From positions 483,754,861-483,818,860 of the forward strand of contig CM060920.1 in NCBI GenBank assembly GCA_030737875.1: a stretch of DNA of 64,000 bases, in the 5' to 3' direction. Below, piece after piece: positions 12,858-25,379 of this stretch. The position numbers and the translations under genes are program-made. This DNA comes from Allium sativum. Taxonomy: Eukaryota; Streptophyta; Magnoliopsida; Asparagales; Amaryllidaceae. The first letter of the stretch is position 1. Each line of letters opens with the position of its first letter. The notes under the pieces were generated by a model that was not told where the DNA came from, ran no database searches, and saw nothing but the letters and a program-made list of their open reading frames with translations.

Positions 12858-14679
12858 CTTCGTTTTTCTCTTTAGCATTCCATGTTTGTTTTATGCACTG
12901 GTATTCTTGGGTTTAAACCCATGCGTTAGCGGCGTGGTCCCTTGATTTACCTAACTTTAAAATCAAGTTAATAACTGTTTTAGTTCTCACACCAGTCCCA
13001 TGACTGACTCAGAGTTTATTGTTTTAACCTAAACTCTGTGTGCCCATATTTTCCACACGGGCAGCTAGTAGTTTTGGTTTTCGCAGATATTTCTTTTCCT
13101 AGAATCTTGGATTACAGCTGGAATTATATTCGGAAAGTTTTGTAGCCGTATATTTCTTTTAGTTGTGTCTGTTGTTATTTTGTACTATGCATTGTACTTA
13201 TGTATTATTTTTTCGCTGCTTTGTAATTTAAAACTCTGACATTTTCTGCTATATATTATTTGAACTCTGTTAGATTCTTGTACACTAATGTAAATTATTG
13301 TAATAAGTAATGAAATGTTCTTCTGTTTGTATTCTGATTTGTCGTGTTCTCAATTCAATCCGGGCTTTTCCGTAATGGTGAGTTTAGGTCATCTCAATCA
13401 TCATAGATAAATAACCACATCGGAACCTGTCGTAAAACTCACAGCGCAAGGATAAAATATAATTGAACATATACAACAGGTAGAAATAGTGGAGCATCAT
13501 ATAAAAAACTTTTGATAATTTTCACAACATCCTGAAAGGTTATCCATACATTATAGGAATATCAAAGTCTGTATATGAAGCCTCACTACAACACTTAGAG
13601 AGCAACTCAAACATTGGAAATGGAAATACTGAATAGTTAGTAAGATAGTACGTCTGCCTTCTGCTCGCCTCCAAATTGCAACATCGTCCTCACTAAGCTA
13701 TCACCTGTCACCTACCACCTAGTCTGCCCATCCACAACCGGATGAACAGTCCAAGGTAATAAGAGTGAAATATAAAACCTTGAATCAGACAACAGTCTTA
13801 GTGAGCGATAAAACAACTAACACACATCAACAATAAAGTATATGAGAATGGATAGATAAACATACAAATCTACACACAACACCAGAGAAGAGCTCAACCC
13901 TATCTTCCCCACATCGGAAAGTGATAACCTTTACAACAACATTTCAACCATAAATCCATGGAAACCAGAACACCCATTCAATCATGACATAGCACTCATG
14001 ACATCCAAATTATATATCTTATGTTAAACATCCTAATCGAATTCAACATACCTCAAGCAAAAGCCCTAGAGGCGTAAACCAATATCATATAAGCACCAAA
14101 AGGAACATCTCATTTGATGTCGAACAATATATAGGAGACGGTTCAAAACAAAGCAACTAATCAACCATGATAGACTCTGGCTATCACCGCCAATCCTGCT
14201 TTGAAACTATCGTTAATCGTATGATGGCCAAAGTTGACATATGTCAAGGGCTAATGGTAACCCCAGTTCTAGCATAAACTCCATACGCATTTCAACGATA
14301 CGTAAGTTTGTCCAACCTTGACAACTAGGCCTTTCAACGATACCCAAGGTACTCGACCATCAACCATCTAGTCATTTGGGTACCCCGATTGTACCCCTAC
14401 TTTGAGTCTATTAGAACTTAAAAAAATGATAACTTCTCAGCCTTCGCATCTCTAGTCATCCAAACCCAACGACATTTCATAGCTCAAGCAACCGTTATCA
14501 AGCAACTCATGGCCCTTGAGTTGCCACCTCATTCGTTGTTCTACGCCGATCAACGAACACAGTCAATGCTTCGAATATTCCCACTTGAACTTACTTCGAA
14601 GTCACAACATCACTTAGCCAAATTACATCACTGCGCTGCGGCTAGGGTTCGGGGGTACATCCTCTTGGAGCCAACCGAC

Positions 14680-14970
14680 CCATCCTCTTGGAGCCGACCG
14701 ACCCATCCGTACAACACAGACCGATCCATCCCCAACCGACCCGTCAATGCACATGCCAACCGATCCATCCAAGCAATATAGTCCAGACTGACCCATCTAA
14801 AGAATACCGATCCATCATTGACCAACCGACCGACCAATCTGAAGCAGGCCGACCGACTCGTACAACTCCACCTCGAACGACCCGACCCATGACCGACCTG
14901 TGCAACCCCATCTCGACCGACCCAGTTTCGACCGACCGACCCACCTCGACCGACCGACCCAAAACCCTGG
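14680..14970. repeat. CCGACC/CGACCGAC low-complexity block in solo LTR C
   Basis: Repeated ACCGACCCATCC and CGACCGACC phrases make a GC-rich, purine/pyrimidine-biased stretch. They open long frames on both strands (for example 14688-15047 plus and 14628-14975 minus), which are compositional and not genes. Confidence 0.8.
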
Positions 14971-15650
14971 AGCACGACCGACCCGATTTGTACTACACAT
15001 TGTACTACCAGACCAACCCATATTACTCCAGATCTGATTCAACATGATTTCCACCCGAAATTCGACCAAAACTACGTCAAACACCATATTGACGACCTAT
15101 TCATCCAATTCATCCATAAACATATTATGAAGTTACAAACAACTTGAAAATGACAATTTCACCAATAATTCACCTAAAATCATGATATTGAACATATAAA
15201 CAAAAATTATGGATTTAACTTGCATAACTATACGAAATAGCATAGAAATTACCTGTTTTAAGCAGCTAAATTAGATCCTATGGTGATTCATATGAAAATG
15301 GACTTACCATGATGTAGATCTAAGGAAAACAACTTGAAAATGATGAACTGTGAGCATACAACTCATATACTTGATTGAATCCACCTGAGAGATGCATATC
15401 ACTCACCAATTCTCCAAAATAACCCAAAAGCAATGAGTTATGATTCTGTATAGCAAATAATTTGATCTAAACTCTTCAATTCGATGATTGCTCTCTTCGA
15501 TTTGCATAGATCTAGCCTCAAATGTTATAGATCTTTGATTCTTTAAGCTTTAATGGTGGAAAGGTTAAGAGAATGGAGGAATGGAGGAACTCTAGCTTTT
15601 CCAAATGAAGGAATGGAGAAAGTAAACTCTTTCCCATGCCTCTTACCCCC

Positions 15651-15659
15651 TATTTATAG
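15651..15659 (-). promoter_or_regulatory. LTR C TATA box
   Basis: CTATAAATA on the minus strand, about 385 bp downstream of the LTR C 5' end (16040) on that strand; the expected promoter position. Confidence 0.6.
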
Positions 15660-16040
15660 CCTTCCAACAGCCCACTAATGGGCCTCTCCATATCAACTAA
15701 TTATGGCTCTCAAAACTTGGACAACCAACTGCAAAACCTTAAAACAACGATTCCTCCCAAACTGCTAAGCCAAATCTTTAATGTGACCACTCTATGGAAA
15801 GGTAAACATTATTTCCTTTCCAATGGCGCATGTCTCAACACCTGATTCGACCTGAGTCAAAAGTTATGCCCTATAAAAGACTGATAGGGGCAAAATGGTC
15901 ACAAACAAAATTGGTAAAAATTATGGACACGTCTCACATCCCCATAAGCAACATATTAAAATGTGAGAATGATCCAACCCTCAAGGAATAAAATAAAAAT
16001 ATTTTACAATCTTCTGATATGTAAAATGCGGGCCGTTATA

Positions 16041-16443
16041 GTCTACATCATGTTCCTAATGCTGTTTCCAAAGTGCCTTATCCAGCTTTTCATTGTGGAG
16101 ATGAGTGTGTAGTTGTTGTATGCAAAAACGAAAAGAATACTAGATGTAGATTTTTTGGATATGTAGCTTATGGGGACCACAAATGGTATCCCCAAGAAAT
16201 TGAGTGTTGTAACTATTTTAAGTGGGTTGATCCTCTGATGTATGTTAGAGGTCTCGAATATATGCTTGAATTGCAAGAAGAAAATAAACGTTTTTCCAAG
16301 TTGGTTTAAGAAGGCGGTTGAAGAGATTCAAGATGGTCCAAGTTGCGAGCAGATAGAGGGGGCATGAAGTAAGAAGCGTCATCGGTTGCATGTTGTTGGG
16401 TTTCTTATTTACGTGTTAGTGGATGTACGATTGATTATGTATT
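16041..16443 (+). pseudogene. GRF-type zinc-finger protein fragment, broken
   Basis: The frame that includes 16073-16309 encodes a peptide like the small plant GRF-zinc-finger proteins. It has a PAFHCGDEC start, a central RFFGYVAYGDHKW segment, CCNYFKWVDP, and then a short coiled-coil LEYMLELQEENKR. GRF domains normally bind zinc through a C-x-C...C...C set; here the canonical NPGRRFxxC segment reads NTRCRFFGY, so a zinc ligand is lost. The frame stops at 16309. A hydrophobic stretch in another frame (about 16377-16443) may be the usual C-terminal membrane anchor after a frameshift. There is no in-frame ATG. The 5' side is separated from its original flank (up to 6889) by the solo LTR C insertion. 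It is probably a pseudogene or captured exon and the only host-like coding trace in the window. Confidence 0.6.
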
Positions 16444-16472
16444 AGTTGAATCGAAGAAATATGCATTGTGGT

Positions 16473-16673
16473 TGTAATATGTGAAAGTAATAAGGGTGAA
16501 TATGCTAATACGTTAAGGGACTTTACTGCAATTTACATGGCATGTAGACTCTATAAATAGAAAGATTGTTTACATTGTAAGTTACATTTGAATCAATAGA
16601 AATGAAGTCTCTCCCTAATATCTTATGTTCTCTCTAATGGCTTCTCCTCTTTTATCTATTTTATTTTATAACA
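16473..16673 (+). mobile_element. Short copia-like LTR (about 200 bp)
   Basis: It runs from TGTAATATG to ...TTTTATAACA. It contains CTATAAATAG (16551-16560), an A-rich 3' part with AATCAATAGAAATG, and a CTCTCTAATGG pyrimidine run. It is directly followed by CATTATCAACACGAG, which resembles the TTATCAGCACGA junction found after the LTR of many plant copia elements. No second LTR copy was found in the window. The start position is less sure than the end. Confidence 0.55.
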
Positions 16674-18950
16674 CATTATCAACACGAGATTCTATTAGAG
16701 CTATTTTTGAAATCTTTTAGATCTACATCTATGTATTTGTCATGTAAGTAATTTTCATTTGAATTATTATTTCATGAATTTCCAGATTGCAATTATTTTC
16801 TTTTGTTTGAGGATCTTTGATTAATGGATCAATGAATTTGTTATATCTTTTATTCTTCTAGATCTGATTCAAACTTCTAGATCTGTTTTTCCAATAATAT
16901 TTTTTTAGATCTAATTATTTTTATTGACCCTACATATGTGTCTAGATTTATTCTTTCAATTATTTGTGGATCTAATTTTAATTTTTTTTTCAAATCCAAT
17001 TTGATGGAGGTTTGACTATATATGCATTGTGTACATTATTGATGATATATAAGTAGATCTAATTTTATCTTTCCTGATCTACTATTAATTTTCATATGTA
17101 ATCTTTTGGATAGACTGAAAATATAATATCTCTTGAAAAAAAATTATTTTTTTATGTTTGCCCAGCAAAGACGGAATATCTCATAAAAAAATTAATTTTT
17201 ATGTATACCCAACAAAATTATGGGTATAAAATGTAGTGTAGCGTTTAAATTCAATAGAGATACTGATTTATCACTGGAAGTGAAACTGAAAAAGGAAAAA
17301 TTGAAACATGATGTAAACAAATCCTTTCAAATATGAAAAAAAGAAGCCTGAAGTTCGTATGCAAAAGGCTGAAAAGTCAAAACCTTCAAAAGCTGAAATA
17401 AAGCCTCAAAGCATATAAGTGTGCTTAATATTTGCTTATAGCAAAGGATATAGAATTCAAGAATAGGAAAGGATTTGAAAAGGAAATAAAAGGAAAAGTT
17501 TCAATAAAAGGCAAAAGCCTTATGTTCCAATTTTATGCCACACATAATTTCTTGAAAAAATTTATTGCTGAAAGAGATCACTACATTTATAATAAATACT
17601 ATTTTCTTGAAGAAAAATAGTAAAATGGATCTCATATGTGAACAAAAGCACTTTTATGCTATAATTTAAAATATACAATAATATTATATAAATTATGATA
17701 AATCTTGAAGTTTTATTATAGTAATTTTAGAACATATCATATTTCCAGAAGAAATATTTTACTATTTCTTAGAAATTTTTTGATAAAGATAATATGTGCC
17801 TCGATGATCATATTAAGTTAAGATCTAAATATTGATCTTAATTTAGCACATATGAATTGAATGCAAAAGCAATTTTTGTTATAAAAATGGAAAAATTTAG
17901 AACCTACAGTTTCTATAAAGATAAGAGGTAATTTTGATATTAAAAAGAAATATCTAAAAGATCTTTATATGGACTTTATAATTTGAATCTAAACATGTAA
18001 TTTTTATGTTTGTGAATTTTATGTAAAATTTGTAAGTTTTTCGAATCATTTATATTAAAGAATGTAAAATCTTGGTTTTATGATTATGCGTTTTTACTCA
18101 ATTATTGGTTAGACATTATATGCATATATATGGTATTATAGAAAATATGATTATTAGGAAATGCAGTAGACCTTTAAGTTGTTCATTTCAGTTTTATCAT
18201 TGATCAATACTGTAATTAGATCCAAATTTTATTCTGTTGATTTAAGTAAAATTTATTTATTTGATTCATATATTTGGACCACATAACATATATTTCCTTT
18301 GTTTTTGTAATAAATGCATTAAATATATCATTATGGTAATATATTATATTACCATATACTCGTAAATGTATTAAATGCATTAGATATTGTAAGTTAAATG
18401 ATGCAAGTTTGTGTTTGAAATAAGAATAGATATATGTATTATTATTTGATGTGTTTAGCAAGTAATATCTAATGTAACGGAAGAAATAAAATTATTTGAA
18501 TCACAAATATGAATTTGTGCAAAGAAATTTTTAAATTAGAAGTTGTATAACCTGAAGTCTAAGACATGAATCTTGAATTATGAAAAAAAACTTTTAATAA
18601 AGTTTACAAGTTTGAAATCTTGACAATTAGCAAGAACGTAAAAGCTCTAAATTAAAAGTATGTAAAAATATTGAGAACCAGAAGTTCTTCATAAATTCCT
18701 AAACTTGATATACTTATGTGTATATATATACATGCACAAGAACCTAAATTTCATCAATCAATGAACTTGAAATAATTCATAATTTAAGAGCATGAAACTT
18801 TATTAAAACTTTGTGAAATAATAACATTATACTTCTTAAAGAAGTTACATCATACAGAGCAATGACGATGCATCCAAAGATTTCACAATTTTCAAGATGA
18901 GTTGTATCTTGCTTATATATTTACGTTTACATTTATGCATTTAAAGTGCT
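16674..18950 (+). mobile_element. AT-rich internal region, copia-like, non-coding
   Basis: It follows the PBS-like CATTATCAACACGAG. It is strongly AT-rich with only short chance ORFs (17432-17620 the longest on plus), and no integrase or RT motif was recognised. It holds several imperfect palindromes with an ACC(T/A)GAAGT core (for example 18674-18688). The same palindrome family resumes at 31610-31955, so both stretches may be one element split by later insertions. That join is inference. Confidence 0.4.
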
Positions 18951-19576
18951 TAGCGGTTATATAGTGGTAAAGGTTCAAAAAGCTGTTGCGGGAATAAAGC
19001 GGGGAAATAGCAGGGATATAGAGGAGGTGCAAAAATGTTAATTAGATGTAAAAGTATATAATTAAAATTAACTAATTATCATTCTCGCACCATTTATGTT
19101 TAAGAAACAAATATTATTAAAATTATATAACAAAACCAAAGAATATCATGGCTAAGCATGCTAGATTCGAGGATCACTACAGATTTCTATCTTATATAAG
19201 GCACTTATGACTTGAAATTAACTCTTTACCAGAGTTGGTCCTGAGATTTATAACGTCTGGTGTGACATACTAAATGATGCCCTCCAAAGTTAAAAAAATC
19301 ACAATGATACTAAATAATATTCATACTTAAGGCATTAATATTAGAAAATTCAATACTGCTATTAACGGTTATTGAACACAACATGAACAAATTAGAAAAT
19401 ATCTTATTAAGCACAACATAAACAAATTAAAAAATAGCCGCACCCTATTCTCCAGTGAAGAAAGATTCTCAGTATTCTCGTTAGAATTCGAACACTTCTT
19501 CTCCTGAAACTCTTCCCAGATTTGTGCGCTTCGCCTTCTTCTCGAAGACTCCAATGCGCAATTCAATCTCGCGTTT
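18951..19576. other. AGCGG-rich patch and unassigned DNA
   Basis: 18951-19025 carries AGCGGTTATATAG, AAAGCGGGGAAATAGCAGGG and similar phrases. A comparable TAGCG-rich patch occurs at 31425-31580. The two may be the ends of one degenerate DNA transposon enclosing 19-31 kb. The rest is AT-rich. A minus-strand frame at 19369-19566, rich in charged residues at its start, might be an exon remnant but was not recognised. Confidence 0.35.
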
Positions 19577-20408
19577 TATAACAACCCGCTATTTTTAACA
19601 ATTTAAATTCCGATTTAAATCGAATTTTTATTATGAAACTACTCTACAATTTCTTGTAATGAGAATTTTGAATATGAAATACGTTCAATGAACATAACAA
19701 ATGTGAAAATTTCATAGAAAAATTTGAATGTTTGTCAGTCGCGCAATTTTAGGTGCAAAGCTGCGCATAACAGTTCATATTTTAGCAATCGTAAAATTTC
19801 TCTGGAACCAGTTCTGGCAAATATGAAAAAAATTCTATTCATTGTCCTGAATCCAATGGCGCAATCCATTTGGCGAAAATCGGAAGTTTTGAACCCCATA
19901 AATATATTTTCCAGTGTGGAATTTGCGCCGATGAAAATCTTTCTGAAACCAAAATGTCCCAACATGAAAAAATTTCGTTCCTCGTTCCATTCTTTAATCT
20001 GCAATCTGTTTTGCAAAAATTATATGTTTTGACCACCGTTTAATGGTTTTGTTGTGCGAAATTTTCATTTATAGGGGTCCGTAATGCGTTTTTGAACGGA
20101 ATATAGTGATTTTGCAAACTATGTACCATTGCGTCCGTCTCGTCGAGCTAATTACCGCAATATATTCAATTGTCAGTTTCAGCGCTTGGTTCACTACGAA
20201 ATTGCGCAAAAGCTTGTGCAGTTCATTTTTCAAACAATGCCATTTGAGTTCAGTGTGTCCCTATTCAGATTTAACATATTTTTCTAGTCATTTTGGGTCT
20301 GCAAACCGAGTCTGTAACATTTGCATGTCGCTCGAAAGGACAAAAATGCCAATAGGAACATATATATTCTTCCCTTTCCACTTCTCTAAATTAATATTTC
20401 ATTCTTCC
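19577..20408 (+). mobile_element. LTR-like 5' fragment, unclassified
   Basis: It begins TATAACAACCCGC, close to the TGTAACAACCCGG start of the giant LTRs with TG decayed to TA, and continues with AT-rich U3-like sequence. Near its right end is a CCTTTCCACTTC...ATTTCATTCT unit that recurs in tandem at 31017-31195, on the other side of the D' insertion. It probably continues beyond 31005. No end or duplication could be fixed. Confidence 0.35.
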
Positions 20409-20917
20409 TGTAAAGAACCGCAAATCTGTATTATATGAGTTGACTAATATTACACGTATCCAACCCAAAGTGTACGAAAATACGAATCTTTAATAGAAAG
20501 AAATTAGAAGATGAGAAAAGAAAGAAATATCAGAATAGAAGAATAAGAAGAAGAACCAACACCACATAGAATCTCACACTGCAGCGGAATAAAATATAAT
20601 TTTAAAATAAATCTTCATTGAAAACTTGAAAAAAATACTTACAATCATCAGAGTACATCATTATATTTGGACATTTATAACAACCTATCCTCATATACAT
20701 CACACAGCGGAATAATACTAAATACCATACGTCTGAACTCCTCTAACCCATCTCTGGACTTCACAACATTGATAATATGAACTTGTAAAACTCAGTCTGA
20801 CCCGAGCATTACAAATGCCATGAATCAGTCTGGTGAACCAACGTGAAAAAACACACTAAGTTTAAATAAAGTCCATATTGCATAACTTTAGAAAAATCCT
20901 TTTGAAAGAAAAGGATA

Positions 20918-20966
20918 ATAGTAAGACCGGTTTATACATAAACACGGATGGTTTTTATCTTAGTAT
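20918..20966 (-). other. Conserved LTR stem-loop, family D'
   Basis: ATAGTAAG (20918-20925) and CTTAGTAT (20959-20966) pair with one mismatch. Read on the minus strand, the block TAAG(G/A)TAAAAACCATCC corresponds to the family B hairpin segment TAAGGTAAAA, about 510-560 nt before the LTR 3' end. Confidence 0.6.
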
Positions 20967-22285
20967 AACCTAAAACAATTTTGATATCAAAATCCAATGA
21001 TATTATAATATTGTCTATCAAATAAATAACCAAATAGTAGAACGCTTTCATCTCTCTACATACATTGTCCATAATTAAAAACTGCGGGGCACTTAGTTGG
21101 ATTGGATTCCAACTGTGACAAGGTATGGGACCACTTTCCGATCAGTGTATTCTAGAGGGGATACACTGGGGTTCAACAAGAACATCATGCAACCCGACCA
21201 TACATGACCGACCACTCATTTGGCTTGAGTGTATTGAATGTATTATCACCTGCAGTGGTAGCTAGCCAACTGTCTCGAAAGCTGCAGCAACGAAAGATTA
21301 AGAACACAAAAAGGAATCTCTCTATATGGTGGTAATACACCATGCTTTGGAATGACCCACCTAGCAATGTTGCTTGCCCGATTTTTGTCATTTCCCGCTT
21401 GATGACGCTTGAGACTACAATTACCTACCTTCTTAGATCAACACATCACTTTGAATGCCACATCGTTAGATCCATCCAATCACTAATTGATGTCCACAAA
21501 TATACTTTGGGTGTTAAGCAAGAGAATTTCTCCACCACCAAACTTGGTATCTTTGAAAAAATCAATGTACGTGACCCTCAGGAAATACTCTGTTTGACAT
21601 TCGTCCATGCAAGTCATCCAGGAACAGGATGAACCAAAGGCACCCTCCTACCACATCCTAGGAATCACCCAAAGGATCAGTAGTGAGAAGTCCTTGCAGT
21701 CTGAAGATTTCAATCACGACAAAATCAACACCAAATAAATCTGGTTGCAAGTCAGAAAAATTCAACTAATAGTTCTTTCGCTTATGAATATCTACGATCT
21801 TCAATGCTCCATCTTGCTCAGCGTCTTCCATCTTCAACGTTTACGTATTTACTGGTCGAAATGGTTTTCAAATATAAATTTTATCTCGTCTTTCCGTACC
21901 AACAACGTATGGCCAGATTTTGATAGTCAGTGATTTAACTATCAAAATAAACAACCATACGATCATTAAAATAAAATGGATCCACTGGTTCAGTATACAG
22001 CATCACTTTGCCTCTTTAATCTACTATTCGATAATTAAAACTTCAAAATCTCTCGATCTTGGATCATAACATTTCACTTCTTATATCAATATAAGAATAC
22101 TCTTAATCCATTTCTTTAAAATACTCATAAAAATATCTTATAACTATATCCAATTTCCCATTTAACTCTCATTTGTAAATACTTGCTACAACATTTCCTT
22201 ATTACTTAAACTAGGAACAAAGTTCCTTTTATAAAATATACTACTATAAACAGTATAACTTGATATTCATAAAACAATGTCATAA

Positions 22286-23117
22286 TGTTAACCCTCTTTT
22301 TGGTAAAAGAAGCAGCGGCCTAAATCGAAGCCCAAACATGCAACCAATCGGGTTAGACAGATCGCATTCCAGGAAGCCCCGCAGAAGCTCGACCTGAAGT
22401 AGCCGCATATCGGGCTAATCAACCCGACATCTAACCCCAGAAGACTCGCTCACCCAGTCAACCGAGAGAACCGCTCTCGCATAAGACGTATCGACCGAAT
22501 ATTTCGGATCTACATGAAATATCCAGCTGAGTTGTTCAAATACTTGGCCCGACTCTCAAGGAAGAAAAAGCGGTCATCCATATCCGGACAAAGCTCTACT
22601 TTTAATATACCTCACCATGGATGCCACGTCGGCAGAACTTCTGAGGATACTATTTATGAATAGTGGAATTAGTCTTCAGCCACTATTTTAACCAAGTGAT
22701 GGACTCCACGTATCCATGCTTTCCCGAAAAGACCGGACCACGTCACAACAGCTCAAGCTGTTATCCCCGCCTATAAATACCTAAAAGCTTAAAGAGGATA
22801 GGAGGATTTGGAGGGACTTCTCTAACCTTTCTTTTTTGGCTCATACATCTTCTTCTTCCCAGAAAAACACTACCTGGAAGAGAAAATAGCCACCTTCTCT
22901 CTTTTCTCCAGATAGAAAAAGCATTGTACTTGTAATCAAAAGTAAAAGTAATATATACAAAGTGGACGTAAACACCGTCTTTGCCGAACCACTATAAAAA
23001 TTTTGTGTGTTCTCCCCATTTCCTTTATTTTTTTTCTACATTTTATAATCAGTATTTGTGTGCTCTACATGCGATTGGGGGTTGATCGTCACTAGTGACC
23101 AACTTTTGATGTCAACA
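22286..23117 (+). repeat. Element E 5' LTR
   Basis: 832 bp, TGTTAACCCTC...GTCAACA, highly similar to the 3' LTR. TATAAATA lies at 22772-22779, with a pyrimidine-rich stretch and an AAAGTAATATATA tract further on. Confidence 0.9.
22772..22779 (+). promoter_or_regulatory. Element E LTR TATA box
   Basis: TATAAATA preceded by CCCCGCC; repeated in the 3' LTR at 26569-26576. Confidence 0.7.
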
Positions 23118-23120
23118 CTT

Positions 23121-23138
23121 TGGTGCGCCAGGTGGGGG
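23121..23138 (+). promoter_or_regulatory. Element E primer-binding site
   Basis: TGGTGCGCCAGGTGGGGG starts three bases after the LTR. It begins with TGG, complementary to a tRNA CCA end, and is a class common in plant gypsy elements but different from the initiator-Met PBS of A, D and F. The exact tRNA was not determined. Confidence 0.7.
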
Positions 23139-23152
23139 ATTTGCCTTAATCC

Positions 23153-25215
23153 ATGGCAAACAAACGAAAGAAAGATACAACATCCCCTTGTCTCGCAAAC
23201 ACCGATGCAGCCGATACTAATGCTACAGAAGACAGTCATGATGTTTCCTCTCATGAAGATATGTCTTGATTTCTTACCCAGGATGACATGGATATAATCA
23301 TGGTCAAGTTCAGAGAACATATGACATCTCAGGATAAACTCCTCGAACGACAGCAGCAGCTGATGTATCACCTTCTCGGTCAACTAGAGACCGAAATATA
23401 CGCTTCAACATCACTCCTCTACTGGCCGAGACTGGGGAAACGACTGATCTTCGGTCTGCACAGAATCAGGCCACTAATCAGGCTACACCTTTATTTCATC
23501 CTAGTTTGGTCCCACCAACCGATCGATACCAGTGGAGAGTATCGCTTCCTACGACCAGCGCAGCAGTAGAACCTCAGGAGGCTCACGATCAATATTTAGA
23601 TCGGTCGAACACTTTGCCTCCACTCTTGGGAACAGCTCGACCTATCGAACCGGTCGAGCCGGCACCGGGTCACTCAGAATCAATGCCATTCCCATTGCAA
23701 CCTAGAATCTTACCACAGACCAGTCTAACCACTCTTCACCCTCAACAAGGAGTTGGTGCGGCCTTCCCTTCGAACTAGGGAAGCCACCCCGCCATACCGG
23801 TCCTCACAGTGGTAGAATAAAATGCTACCGTAAACCCTACTAACCTCGCTCTCACCAAGGGCACCTTCGAGCTTTGAACATCACATGCTATGCTGGATAC
23901 GCCTAGGCCCTCTGTTGCGGGTACGGCTCGACCCACTACTCCTCAGGTTCAAAAGAGACATTCTCCCCAGAACCACCTACCAGAGCTCACCTTCCCACAC
24001 ACCTTCACTCAACTCTCGGAAGACGGGCCCAGCCAACGGCCGCCCTTCCGAGCCAAATTCTCGCACTGAAGCTTCCTCGAACACTGAGCTAAATTCATGG
24101 AAACGACTCCTCGGAGATGGAACCCAGCTTGCAAGCATCATCCGACGCTTTACTCGGGGCACTTCCTCCCAGAAAGACATAGATAACGTCAACCACAGCT
24201 CTTTCACTAGGGAAATCAGAAACTCCCGAAACCTCCGAACTTCAAGTTCCCAGGTATCGAGCCATACAATGGTCGCACTGATCCAACCATCCACCTCATG
24301 CGATACATGCGACATATGGAAGTACTCGGCGCGTCGACCAACATCATGGCTAAGTGCTTCTCGCTCTTTCTCAATAATATAGCCGGAATGTGGTTTCGAC
24401 AGTTAACAACGGAGTCGATCAGCAACTGGAACACTCTAGTCACCCACTTCATCGAACAATTCAGAGTACATATCTCTCGACCAAAGAGCGTTATGTTCTT
24501 ATCCACCATCAAGCAGCAATCAGAGAAATGCTCAGATCCTTCCTCGTAAGGTTCAATGTGGCAGTAGCGTCAGTCGATCGGCCCGAGCCATCGACGGTAC
24601 TTATGGCCGCCATTGCATGAGTTCAGAATCGATCAGACTTCTCAATCTCTTTAACCAGAGATCACCCAAGGATATAGATGACTTCTATTCCGAGGCCGAG
24701 CGATTCCTCCGACAAGAAGATGCCAGCATTGAGATGGAGAGCCTTGAGGTCCTAGCCACCAAACAGCAAGGTCCACTCAACAACAATGGCCAGAAAAAAG
24801 AAAGGGGAAAGGCCTTGGAAAAGAGCGAGCGTCATGTGCGACCTCGGATCGAAAGTAAGTATGACCAGTACACCAAACTCAATTCCTCTCTACTCGATAT
24901 CTGCCTTGACATACGAGGGTCCCTGCCCACTCAAGACCACCTCGACGAGAACCAACCCAGATGGAGCTCAATTTTGGCAAACATTGCGTGTTCCACAACG
25001 TAGCTGGACATAGCACCAATGAATGCCGCCATCTGCGCGATCTTATTGAGGATCGAGTCAGAAAATGGGATCTTCCTGAATATGTCAAGAGTCGTGCCCC
25101 GGCCTTGCCGCCACGGGCTTCTGGCCAAGCTCCTCAGGTCAATCCACGAGCTCCTAAAAATAGAAGGGACCGTGAGACTAGCGCTCGCGGCATTATCTTA
25201 ATTAGATTTTTATGA
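23153..25215 (+). pseudogene. Decayed gypsy-type gag of element E
   Basis: ATG at 23153 opens a lysine-rich start (MANKRKKDTTS). An in-frame TGA at 23267-23269 follows, and the same frame goes on through a Q-rich helical segment. A Retrotrans_gag core is read in another frame near 24250-24540, with PYNGRTDPTIHL, AGMWFRQL and a FIEQFRVH...STIKQ segment. Then come QRSPKDIDDFYSEAERFLRQ (about 24655-24715) and a knuckle-like C-x2-H-x4-H-x4-C around CVFHNVAGHSTNEC (about 24979-25026), in two further frames. At least three frameshifts and one stop make it non-functional. No protease motif follows. Confidence 0.8.
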
Positions 25216-25379
25216 TGTATTTCTTTCAATATAGAGGACTCCTTAACTTACACATGTATGGGGTTAGGATTTAGCTCCTAGGCATGCTCTGGTATCAATC
25301 AATGTCCTCTTAGAATTTCCTTGTAATAATTCATTAGTTGCTATGAATATTCTTTTACAAATATGGGTAATGTTTGGGA

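Larger units (their letters stand above)
6976..13396 (+). mobile_element. Giant solo LTR, family B (6421 bp)
   Basis: It starts TGTAACAACCCGG, ends ...GGTCATCTCA, and is flanked by a perfect 5-bp target duplication, ATCAT (6971-6975 and 13397-13401). It is homologous from end to end with the LTR of element F (53074-59733), although the copies differ by indels and by the repeat content of the middle. There is no PBS, PPT or internal domain, so it is a solo LTR. A TATAAATA box lies about 0.9 kb in. The centre is an AT-rich tandem repeat (9290-9950). The 3' third carries several hairpin modules. An LTR of this length is near the top of the range known for plants. Confidence 0.92.
6895..16040 (-). 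mobile_element. Solo LTR C (Tekay-style), split by giant solo LTR B
   Basis: The outer ends are TGTGACGACC (6895) and ...GGCCGTTATA (16040). On the minus strand it reads TATAACGGCCCG...GTCACA, so the 5' TG has decayed to TA. It is flanked by a perfect 5-bp duplication, GTCTA at 6890-6894 and 16041-16045. Removing the nested family B LTR and its 5-bp duplication leaves about 2720 bp. A minus-strand TATAAATA box lies at 15651-15659, some 385 bp from the LTR start. No PBS, PPT or coding is present, so it is a solo LTR left by LTR-LTR recombination. It inserted in, or next to, a GRF zinc-finger gene. Confidence 0.85.

Noticed and set aside
14628..15047. Overlapping long frames on both strands
   Set aside because: They arise from CCGACC repeats, which lack stop codons in several frames; no protein motif.
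19369..19566. Possible host exon on the minus strand
   Set aside because: The first 40 codons look coding-like in composition, but no family was recognised and the downstream part is low-complexity hydrophobic; too weak to call.
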